This document shows positions 1-5,142 of a stretch of DNA of 5,142 nucleotides, in pieces. The stretch's first letter is position 1. Every line of letters begins with the position of its first letter. The notes beneath the pieces were generated by a model that was given only the letters and a program-made list of their open reading frames with translations, was not told the origin of the DNA and ran no database searches. The position numbers were made by a program, and so were the translations under genes. Source of the stretch: Candidatus Aminicenantota bacterium (GTDB lineage: Bacteria > Acidobacteriota > Aminicenantia > UBA2199). The DNA lies in assembly GCA_030671465.1 (NCBI GenBank), contig DAOVIP010000170.1:1-5142 (forward strand), in the 5' to 3' direction.

Positions 1-2
1 AT

Positions 3-809
3 GCAGCCAAACTTGCAGCCAAGAAGCTGCGAGATAAAATATTTGAACACGCCGAATATCTCTACCCCAAACTACTTGCTAAAAATTTACAAAAATTTCA
101 AAATAAGAATCCAGATTACAAACCACCTGATTTTGATACTAAAAATGCCATAAAAAAAGAAAATTTTGATCTAGTTAATGGTTTTGTCTTTCTAAAAAAT
201 ATTCCCTCGGAACCTTGGATGAAAATTGAATTGGGAAGTCTGTTAAGGGCTATTCATTTCCGTGAGCAAGGACAGATGCTTACCACTGAAGTTTTTTATG
301 ACCCACCTAATGAATTGCCTGATTTTGAAAAAGGGCAAGGTAATATATCCTCAACTTATGCCTACGGTACCCAAGGGGTAGAAGTTGAAGTGGATACAGA
401 GACCGGTGAAATAAAAATTCTACGGATGGTAGCAGCCCATGATGTGGGCAAGGTTCTGAATCCTCCGGCACTCAAGGGACAAATATATGGGGCAATTGCT
501 CAGGGAGTTGGGTATGCCCTGTATGAAGAAGTTCAAACCATGAAGGGAAAGATTCTTAATCCCAATTTTCGGGACTACAAGATTCCAACCATTCATGAGA
601 TGAACTTTCCAATTGAGCTTGATTTCATCGAGACAAATGATACATTCGGTCCCTTTGGTGCCAAAGGTGTTGCCGAATCTGGTTTAGTGCCTACTGCCCC
701 CGCTATTGCTAATGCTATTTACAACGCTGTTGGTGTTCGAATCCGAGACCTACCCATAACCCCAGAAAAAATTCTGGAATCGTTGAAAAAAATTAAAAGG
801 AAAAAATAG
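3..809 (+). CDS. Molybdenum-binding subunit of a xanthine dehydrogenase/aldehyde oxidase-family hydroxylase (3' part)
   Basis: This is the C-terminal 268 residues of a large molybdopterin subunit whose members usually run to about 750 residues or more. The frame is open from base 3 to the TAG at 807-809, so the true start lies left of the window and the ATG at 219 is internal. Such subunits bind the Mo cofactor and hydroxylate purines, aldehydes or N-heterocycles, passing electrons to FeS and FAD subunits or domains. Visible family signatures are TYAYGTQGVEVEVD near 357-398, the segment AAHDVGKVLNPP, the glycine-rich run GQIYGAIAQGVGYAL (480-524), and GAKGVAESG (657-683). The glutamate at 675-677 aligns with the catalytic base of the family. 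The usual GVGEP form of this loop is here GVAES, with the Glu retained. The substrate cannot be assigned from this fragment. The maturation genes directly downstream support a functional Mo hydroxylase. Confidence 0.93.
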   Translation, partial: AAKLAAKKLRDKIFEHAEYLYPKLLAKNLQKFQNKNPDYKPPDFDTKNAIKKENFDLVNGFVFLKNIPSEPWMKIELGSLLRAIHFREQGQMLTTEVFYDPPNELPDFEKGQGNISSTYAYGTQGVEVEVDTETGEIKILRMVAAHDVGKVLNPPALKGQIYGAIAQGVGYALYEEVQTMKGKILNPNFRDYKIPTIHEMNFPIELDFIETNDTFGPFGAKGVAESGLVPTAPAIANAIYNAVGVRIRDLPITPEKILESLKKIKRKK

Positions 810-813
810 TGAG

Positions 814-1347
814 ATGATCTTTTTATTGTCAGGTCCGATTCATTCCGGTAAAACCAGTCTTATTAAAGTAATAATAAAGGAATTACAATCAGTGAATATT
901 AAGCTGGATGGTTTCATTAGTAATCCGATATTCAAAAATAGTGAAATTATCGGTTATGATTTACTTGATTTGAAAAAAGAAAAACCTTTACCTTTTATTG
1001 TTAAATTTGGAGAAAACAGCTGGCAAAAAATCGGTTCGTTTTTTTTTATTCCGGAAGGACTGAAGGAGGCCAATAAGATTATCCTGCGCGGTAAAGATGC
1101 CGATATTCTCATTATTGATGAAATCGGACCACTGGAACTGAGTGGTCAAGGAGTCTGGCCTTCTTTGAAAAAGGTTATTTCTCCAGCAGTGACAAGACTT
1201 CTTCTGGTGGTTAGGGAAAATTTAATTGAAAATTTCAGGGAATTGCTGGGAAATGGTCGGATGAAAATTTTTAATATAGAAAACAAAGAAGTTGCCGGTC
1301 ATATAATTGAAGACATTATCACTAACCTAAAATCCAGAGACATATGA
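814..1347 (+). CDS. THEP1-like P-loop nucleoside-triphosphatase (NTPase_1 family) in the Mo-hydroxylase operon
   Basis: This 177-residue protein is probably a cytosolic NTP hydrolase. It has a Walker A motif GPIHSGKTS at residues 7-15, right at the N-terminus, and a Walker B segment ILIIDEIGPLEL at 98-109. The DEIG-x-x-EL form is characteristic of the THEP1 (nucleoside-triphosphatase, formerly DUF265) group, and the length of about 175-180 residues also fits. The start ATG lies 4 bases after the hydroxylase stop, with AAAAGGA at 795-801 as a distant ribosome site. The stop TGA overlaps the start of xdhC in ATGA, so it is translationally coupled in a maturation operon. Its substrate and role are not shown by the sequence. 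Related small NTPases occur near molybdenum genes, so a part in cofactor insertion or nucleotide handling is plausible, but this is inference. A run of nine Ts (1039-1047) encodes Phe-Phe-Phe in the middle of the gene. Confidence 0.85.
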   Translation: MIFLLSGPIHSGKTSLIKVIIKELQSVNIKLDGFISNPIFKNSEIIGYDLLDLKKEKPLPFIVKFGENSWQKIGSFFFIPEGLKEANKIILRGKDADILIIDEIGPLELSGQGVWPSLKKVISPAVTRLLLVVRENLIENFRELLGNGRMKIFNIENKEVAGHIIEDIITNLKSRDI

Positions 1348-2432
1348 AAAATATTTATTTTGATCTTTTTTATTTACTTGATAAAAATAGAAATCCCAGT
1401 CTGGCTACTATAATAAAGACAGAAGGTTCGAGTCCACAGGTGCCAGGTGCGTCGGCTTTGTTTTCTAATAAGAAACTCGTTTCCGGGACTCTGGGTGGTG
1501 GTTTATTAGAAGCCGAGGCACATAAAAAGTCAATTGAGGCTCGAAAGAATAGAAAGTCACTTCTATGGGAATTTAAATTAGAAGATGATATGAACTCAGA
1601 AGATGGGGCTATTTGCGGAGGCAAGATTAAAATATTAATAGAAGCTTGTCCGGAGAACAATATTGAGATATTCAGAAAGGTTTTTCAAGCCTTGAGACAA
1701 CGAAAGAGTGGCATATTAACTGCTTTTATTAACATAATTTCCAAAGAAAAAGTGACTGTTTCTCGATCATGGCTTGAAGGAGTAGATGAATCATTACCTG
1801 TTATCGGAAAAACTCCGGCTGATCTCGGAAAGGAAATTGCAGAAAGACTATCAGAGAGAAAACCATGCTTGTATAAATTAGATGAAAAAATGTTAAATGT
1901 TAGGGCCAAAGAGGGCTGGCTTTTTTTAGAACCTATTTCCCCATTTCCTCAACTGTATATTATTGGAGCCGGCCACATTGGTCAGGTTGTTTCCCGGCTG
2001 GCAAGTATGTTAAGCTTTGAAGTAACAGTGATTGATGACAGACCTGAATTTGCCAATAAACAAAGACTTCCTGATGCCGATCATATAATTGCCGATGATA
2101 TAAAAAAAACATTGAAAGGTTTGTCTGTCTCTTCAGATAGATATTTTGTTATTGTTAGCCGAGGACACCAGCATGATGCCAATGCCCTTCGGGAAATAAT
2201 AAATTCCCGGGCTGCCTATATCGGCATGATTGGCAGTAAACGAAAAGTACGCCTCATGAGGGAAGAATTTCTCAAGCAGGGGTGGGCTACCGCTCATCAG
2301 TTTGATTCTGTCTACACCCCTATTGGAATCGATATTAATTCAAAAACTGTAGAAGAAATTGGAATTAGTATTGCCGCCCAGCTTGTTCAGGTGCGCAGTG
2401 AAGTGGTAAAAAAAGCAAAAAGATCAGGATGA
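1344..2432 (+). CDS. xdhC: XdhC/CoxI-family molybdenum hydroxylase maturation factor
   Basis: This 362-residue protein has both halves of the family. The N-terminal XdhC/CoxI domain has TEGSSPQVPGA at residues 26-36, the glycine-rich segment GTLGGGLLEAEAH at 48-60 and a CGG motif at 91-93. The C-terminal Rossmann-like domain has LYIIGAGHIGQ at 204-214, the acidic strand end VIDDRPEF at 229-236, VSRGHQHD at 271-278 and YIGMIGSKRKV at 292-302. It closes with the family's TPIGIDI...EEIGISIAAQLV stretch (residues 325-348). XdhC-type proteins bind the molybdenum cofactor, promote addition of its terminal sulfur and hand it to the apo-hydroxylase. They are chaperones rather than subunits of the enzyme. 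The ATG overlaps the stop of the NTPase gene (ATGA, 1344-1347) and the TGA stop overlaps mocA (2429-2432), which argues for coordinated translation. The start has no strong ribosome site, in line with coupling. Confidence 0.93.
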   Translation: MKNIYFDLFYLLDKNRNPSLATIIKTEGSSPQVPGASALFSNKKLVSGTLGGGLLEAEAHKKSIEARKNRKSLLWEFKLEDDMNSEDGAICGGKIKILIEACPENNIEIFRKVFQALRQRKSGILTAFINIISKEKVTVSRSWLEGVDESLPVIGKTPADLGKEIAERLSERKPCLYKLDEKMLNVRAKEGWLFLEPISPFPQLYIIGAGHIGQVVSRLASMLSFEVTVIDDRPEFANKQRLPDADHIIADDIKKTLKGLSVSSDRYFVIVSRGHQHDANALREIINSRAAYIGMIGSKRKVRLMREEFLKQGWATAHQFDSVYTPIGIDINSKTVEEIGISIAAQLVQVRSEVVKKAKRSG

Positions 2433-3013
2433 TTTGGGCCATTATTTTAGCTGCCGGCGAATCTAAGAGAATGGGCCAGTCAAAACTCACTCTGCCTTTT
2501 GGCAGGAAATCTATAATTGAAAACGTAGTTGAAAATGCCGGTGAATCAAAAGTTCAACAGGTTTTGATTGTCCTCGGATCGAACAGGAGGGAAATTGAGA
2601 AAAAAATCTCAAGGTTTCCAGTCAGAATTATTGAAAATCCTGATTACAGTCAAGGTATGCATACATCTATCCAATGTGCAATCAGAGATGTGCCTATAAA
2701 TATTAAGGCAGTGTTAATAATGCTGGGAGATCAACCATCTGTTTCCAGCACTGATATTAATAATCTTATTGAAGAATATCTTAAATCAAAAAAGGGAATT
2801 GTCCTGCCTGTCTTCAAAGGGAAACGAGGGCATCCAGTTTTGATTGATTTGAAATACAGAAATGAAATTAATAATCTAAATCCCGACATCGGTCTCCGGG
2901 AAATCATCCGTAATCATCCAGAGGATATCAGAGAGATAAAGTCACAAACTTCATCCATACTTCAGGATATAGACAACCCTGATGATTACAATAGAGAGTC
3001 AAAAAAGATTTAA
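2429..3013 (+). CDS. mocA: MocA-like molybdenum cofactor cytidylyltransferase
   Basis: This 194-residue protein is close to the usual 190-200 for MocA. It starts almost at once with the nucleotidyltransferase signature LAAGESKRMGQSK (residues 8-20), which binds the NTP. It also shows LGDQP (99-103), whose Asp is expected to ligate the metal, GHPVLI (134-139), and a C-terminal DIDNPDDY (180-187), all typical of the MobA/MocA-like NTP-transferase group. MocA joins CMP from CTP to Mo-molybdopterin, giving the dinucleotide cofactor used by bacterial hydroxylases of the xanthine dehydrogenase family. The location next to xdhC and the hydroxylase favours MocA over MobA, which makes the guanine form for DMSO reductase-type enzymes. 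The start lies in an ATGA overlap with xdhC. The gene ends at TAA 3011-3013, sharing TTAA with the stop of the convergent membrane gene. Confidence 0.9.
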   Translation: MIWAIILAAGESKRMGQSKLTLPFGRKSIIENVVENAGESKVQQVLIVLGSNRREIEKKISRFPVRIIENPDYSQGMHTSIQCAIRDVPINIKAVLIMLGDQPSVSSTDINNLIEEYLKSKKGIVLPVFKGKRGHPVLIDLKYRNEINNLNPDIGLREIIRNHPEDIREIKSQTSSILQDIDNPDDYNRESKKI

Positions 3014-3018
3014 ATCTT
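3005..3018. terminator. 14-base perfect palindrome at the convergent stop codons, possible weak terminator for the - strand gene
   Basis: AAGATTTAAATCTT is a perfect inverted repeat centred on the two overlapping stop codons. Read on the - strand it can fold into a 5-bp stem with a TTAA loop and continues into a run of six Ts (the A-run at 3001-3006), which resembles a minimal intrinsic terminator for the membrane-protein gene. On the + strand no T-run follows. The stem has only one G-C pair, so it would be weak. The terminator role is a guess. Confidence 0.25.
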
Positions 3019-3681
3019 CCTGATAATAACAAGAATTAATATGCCAAGAATAATTGGGGTTGAGGATACCAGATGATTGAATATTTTTCTCTGGTTAACC
3101 TTGTCTAATTGGTTTTCTAATCGTTTGATTTTTGTTCCTAACGAATATCCCAGGGGGATAGTCAGGAAAGACAGAAAAATCGCTACTGGAGCATAGTAGA
3201 GGGAAAGCGGATAAACGGTGTGAGGCAAGGTACAGGCGGGAATACCGGTGACAAATTTTACCAATGGAAAGAGATTTACAGCCAATAGGGCTGCCAAACC
3301 TCCCATGACAGCTTGTCCTCCTTTTTTCTGCTCAAGTTCTTTATTAAATACTGCAATTATAATAATAAAAGCCATTCCTTCGGCAAAAAAAGTGAAAACC
3401 GGATTGGCTACTGCTTTGTGAAGAATGGGCAATGAAAGTAGCAGGGCGTCAAACATTTTAAAGAGACTGGTTATTATTATCATCAGAAAGACAGCCAGTG
3501 AATTTCTGGTCAAAGACCAGCAGGCAGCCATAAAAAAGAAAGCAACTCCTGTCATTATGGAACCGGATAACATGTGGGCACAGGATTTTATTCCTAAACC
3601 CAGGGCGGTTTCTGAAAGGCCCCACACAGCCCCAAGTAAGAATATATAACCTAATTGAGATTTGGGAAGATTTTTAATCAT
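3010..3681 (-). CDS. Polytopic inner-membrane protein of unknown function
   Basis: I do not recognise a characterised family with certainty. The 223-residue protein is strongly hydrophobic, with six to seven likely membrane segments near residues 11-29, 38-56, 60-83, 93-112, 124-147, 160-182 and 205-221. A charged amphipathic linker (KIKRLENQLDKVNQRK, 184-199) precedes the last segment. Segment 1 holds GAVWGLSETALG (17-28) and segment 4 begins NPVFTFFAEGMAF (93-105). Charged residues E24, K75, D78 and E101 sit in or at the edge of hydrophobic stretches, as in small-molecule carriers. The size and topology would allow an ECF-type substrate-binding (S) component, but no defining motif proves it. 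The ATG at 3681-3679 is preceded by AGGAG (3697-3693) 11 bases upstream. A promoter-like pair in the gap suggests its own transcription. It is convergent with mocA, overlapping it by 4 bases at the stops. Confidence 0.8.
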   Translation of the reverse strand: MIKNLPKSQLGYIFLLGAVWGLSETALGLGIKSCAHMLSGSIMTGVAFFFMAACWSLTRNSLAVFLMIIITSLFKMFDALLLSLPILHKAVANPVFTFFAEGMAFIIIIAVFNKELEQKKGGQAVMGGLAALLAVNLFPLVKFVTGIPACTLPHTVYPLSLYYAPVAIFLSFLTIPLGYSLGTKIKRLENQLDKVNQRKIFNHLVSSTPIILGILILVIIRKI

Positions 3682-3692
3682 TGAAAAACATT

Positions 3693-3697
3693 CTCCT
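3693..3697 (-). promoter_or_regulatory. Ribosome binding site of the membrane-protein gene
   Basis: On the - strand the bases read AGGAG, a strong Shine-Dalgarno core. The spacing to the ATG at 3681 is 11 bases, slightly long. A nearer ATG (3691-3689) is out of frame with the protein and too close to the site, so 3681 remains the best start. Confidence 0.6.
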
Positions 3698-3725
3698 GCT
3701 TGAATTAATATTCACAATTATTTAA

Positions 3726-3754
3726 ATTATAGTTTGTTGCCATTTAATTTACAA
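3726..3754 (-). promoter_or_regulatory. Sigma-70-like promoter for the membrane-protein gene
   Basis: Read on the - strand, TTGTAA (3754-3749) and a consensus TATAAT (3731-3726) are separated by exactly 17 bases. Transcription would begin near 3719, giving a leader of roughly 38 bases before the ATG that carries the AGGAG site. The -10 matches 6/6 and the -35 matches 4/6 of the consensus. The region is very AT-rich, so chance matches are easier here. The spacing and position make this the best promoter candidate in the window. Confidence 0.5.
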
Positions 3755-3778
3755 TAATTATCAATTAAGATAATTGTT
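3753..3778. repeat. AT-rich inverted repeat just upstream of and touching the -35 element
   Basis: The left arm AATAATTATC (3753-3762) and the right arm GATAATTGTT (3769-3778) pair over ten positions with one G-T mismatch, around a six-base AATTAA spacer. It overlaps the proposed -35 (3754-3749) by two bases and extends upstream of it, the place where an operator, activator site or UP element would lie. As a terminator it fits poorly: only a + strand transcript would see a T-run after it, and no + strand gene ends nearby. Confidence 0.35.
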
Positions 3779-3858
3779 TTTCAAAAAAATAACTTTAAAT
3801 TCTTTAACATTAAATTTGATATAAAAATCTCATTTATTGCATGAATTAAGGGGAGTGG

Positions 3859-4134
3859 TCAGCCGTATCGGTAGTAGATGCCAAATCCCGGTTCCGGATA
3901 TTTCCAGGTAACTGCCTTCTTTGGACAGATAATCTTGCAAGTTCCACATTCAAGACAACCAGTATGATCTACTTTTAATTTTCCTGATTCTGGCTCGATG
4001 GTGTAAAGATGAGCCGGGCAGGATATTACACAAATTTTTGTCTCACAATTTTTGCAGGCCTCCTCATCTAACTGAATATGGCTGTCTTTATGATGCTTAA
4101 TTGAACATAAAGCAACTTTATCCTCAATTTTCAT
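3859..4134 (-). CDS. fixX: FixX ferredoxin-like protein
   Basis: This small cytosolic iron-sulfur protein pairs with FixC. In FixABCX it takes electrons from the flavoprotein part and delivers them as low-potential reducing power or to ferredoxin. I start it at the ATG 4134-4132, giving 91 residues beginning MKIEDKVAL. That ATG overlaps the fixC stop as ATGA and has AAGGA 7 bases upstream. The open frame continues 15 codons further (to 4179), but that would overlap fixC by 49 bases and add a tail the family lacks. Cysteines lie in two sets: C27, C30, C35, C39 (ending CPAHLY) and C60, C63, C66, C70 (CLECGTCKIICP), enough for two [4Fe-4S] clusters. The C-terminus WKYPEPGFGIYYRYG is the typical FixX ending. 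No strong terminator follows the TGA at 3861-3859. Confidence 0.95.
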   Translation of the reverse strand: MKIEDKVALCSIKHHKDSHIQLDEEACKNCETKICVISCPAHLYTIEPESGKLKVDHTGCLECGTCKIICPKKAVTWKYPEPGFGIYYRYG

Positions 4135-5142
4135 GATCCCATCCTTATTAACCGCCATATATCCCTTAAACCTCGCCATCCGAAAACTTTAAATATTAAT
4201 TTCCTTACCATCTTTCCAAAAGATGTGCTCTTCCCTTCAGAATTTACCAGGAACATCTCCTGGGTCAGCCGAACCATTCGGTGTGGATAGCGGTTATACA
4301 AACGTTGTAAAGCCAGCAAATCAGATGCCTTTTTATATCGTTTCATCTGATTTATGATAAAACTTTTTTTCAAGATCTGTTGATAATGGCTCAGACATAC
4401 CTCCGAACTAAAGTCTTTTTTTGCAGCCTCTTTTATACTCTTTGCAGCCAATACACCGGAGGCTAAAGCCAGATCCATACCTCGAAGTGTGCTACCTGTA
4501 TTCAGAACAAAACCCGCTGCATCACCAACCAACAATAAACCCGGAATTCCAGGTTTTGGAAGATTCTTAAAACCTCCTTCTGGTATTAAATGGGCACCAT
4601 ACTCAACAGTCTTTCCACCTGAAAGCAATGGCGCAACATCAGGGCGAGATTTAAAAGCCTCTAAAAGTTCCCAGATCTCTTTTTCAGATTTCCAATCCTG
4701 AATAGCCTCTATATGAACCACAATCCCGATTGAAAGGCTATTAGAATTTGTATAGATAAAACCACCTCCCGGAAGGCCCTGGGTAATCTTGCCGACGAAC
4801 ATTCTACTGGCTCCCAAACCTGAAGGAAGGTTAAAACGATCCTCAATAATAGCACTATCCAGCTGGATGATTTCTTTTATCCCTAAACCATATAGACGGG
4901 TCAGATGTTCCGGTCTCAATCCAGTTTCCTGAGCTAAAAAAGAAAGAACTCCATCAGCAAGCACAATCATCCTGGAATTCAACACCTCGGATCCTATTTT
5001 CACTCCAATAACTTTCCCATTTTTCCATATCAGCTCATCTACTTTTTGCTGAGGCAGTATCAGAGCTCCTTTTTCAGATACCTTTTCAGCCAGATGTTTA
5101 ACCAGAGGATTCATGAGCACAGTTACAGAATTTGGGAATCCA
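4131..5142 (-). CDS. fixC: FixC, FAD-dependent ETF-quinone oxidoreductase-like protein (3' part)
   Basis: The frame is open to the right edge, so about 336 residues of an expected 430 or so are present. The N-terminal GxGxxG FAD-binding segment lies outside. The GTG at 5120 is internal: in-frame residues GFPNSVT continue upstream of it. FixC belongs to the GR2-type flavoprotein family related to electron-transfer-flavoprotein:quinone oxidoreductase. It accepts electrons from FixAB and passes them towards quinone and FixX. Counting from 5120, visible landmarks are MIVLADGVLSFLA (51-63), IIEDRFNLP (91-99), GGGFIYTNSNSLSIGIV (118-134), VAPLLSGGKTVEYGAHLIPEGG (162-183) and the second FAD-contacting motif LLLVGDAAGFVLNTG (195-209), followed by STLRGMDLALASG. 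All match FixC closely. The gene is coupled to fixX by an ATGA overlap (4134-4131). fixA and fixB are expected further right. Confidence 0.95.
   Translation of the reverse strand, partial: GFPNSVTVLMNPLVKHLAEKVSEKGALILPQQKVDELIWKNGKVIGVKIGSEVLNSRMIVLADGVLSFLAQETGLRPEHLTRLYGLGIKEIIQLDSAIIEDRFNLPSGLGASRMFVGKITQGLPGGGFIYTNSNSLSIGIVVHIEAIQDWKSEKEIWELLEAFKSRPDVAPLLSGGKTVEYGAHLIPEGGFKNLPKPGIPGLLLVGDAAGFVLNTGSTLRGMDLALASGVLAAKSIKEAAKKDFSSEVCLSHYQQILKKSFIINQMKRYKKASDLLALQRLYNRYPHRMVRLTQEMFLVNSEGKSTSFGKMVRKLIFKVFGWRGLRDIWRLIRMGS
4142..4146 (-). promoter_or_regulatory. fixX: Ribosome binding site that decides the fixX start
   Basis: The - strand reads AAGGA here, 7 bases before the ATG at 4134-4132 and inside the end of fixC. 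The good core, ideal spacing and ATGA stop/start overlap together support the 91-residue form of FixX over a longer one starting at 4179. Confidence 0.7.

Noticed and set aside
2..22. Direct repeat TGCAGCCAA (2-10 and 14-22)
   Set aside because: It is explained by the repeated Ala-Ala-Lys codons of the hydroxylase and is not a separate element.
219..809. A complete 196-residue gene starting at ATG 219
   Set aside because: The same frame is open leftwards to base 3 and encodes sequence typical of the subunit, and no ribosome site stands before 219. It is the tail of a larger gene.
1370..1909. Two open frames on the - strand (1370-1660 and 1685-1909)
   Set aside because: They lie entirely opposite the well-supported xdhC gene and show no recognisable motif.
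3425..3649. Short + strand open frame opposite the membrane-protein gene
   Set aside because: It has low-complexity, unconvincing composition and no motif. The - strand frame has clear membrane segments and a ribosome site.
3820..3850. Possible terminator after fixX on the - strand
   Set aside because: Only a 4-5 bp stem with a 7-base loop (TTCAT/ATGAG) before a short T-rich stretch can be drawn, which is too weak to call in such AT-rich DNA.
4135..4179. A 15-codon N-terminal extension of FixX
   Set aside because: It would lie inside fixC, has no ribosome site of note, and extends beyond the family's usual start. The ATG at 4134 has AAGGA at ideal spacing and an ATGA overlap.
4489..4701. 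Short + strand open frame opposite fixC
   Set aside because: It is antisense to strongly conserved FixC sequence and is explained as a shadow.

Overview
The window is an AT-rich, densely packed bacterial segment with two convergent gene groups. It probably comes from an anaerobic or facultatively anaerobic bacterium. The gene content (a molybdenum hydroxylase with its maturation genes, and FixCX-type flavoprotein/ferredoxin genes) and the base composition would fit Clostridia-like or Atribacterota-like lineages. That placement is inference; no rRNA or other lineage marker is present.

Left part (1-3013, + strand): a four-gene, translationally packed operon. It begins inside the C-terminal part of a xanthine dehydrogenase/aldehyde oxidase-type molybdenum-binding subunit. 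Four bases after its stop comes a THEP1-like P-loop NTPase, then an XdhC-family maturation factor and a MocA-like molybdopterin cytidylyltransferase, the last two each entered through a 4-base ATGA overlap. A coherent reading is that the hydroxylase is made together with the enzyme that attaches CMP to its molybdopterin (MocA) and the factor that carries and sulfurates the finished cofactor (XdhC). The NTPase is the member of the set with no assigned role.

Right part (3010-5142, - strand): the 3' two-thirds or more of fixC (FAD-containing ETF-quinone oxidoreductase-like protein, running off the right edge) and a complete fixX (ferredoxin-like protein with eight cluster cysteines), coupled by an ATGA overlap. 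fixA and fixB would be expected upstream, beyond the right edge. After a 177-base AT-rich gap, which holds a good sigma-70-like promoter and an AT-rich dyad, comes a gene for a polytopic membrane protein of unknown function. Its stop codon overlaps the mocA stop codon on the opposite strand inside a 14-base perfect palindrome.

No mobile element, tRNA, rRNA, CRISPR array or clear strong terminator was seen. Nothing here is clearly a new system. The points most worth a second look are the NTPase in the Mo-hydroxylase maturation cassette and the uncharacterised membrane protein with charged residues in its hydrophobic segments.
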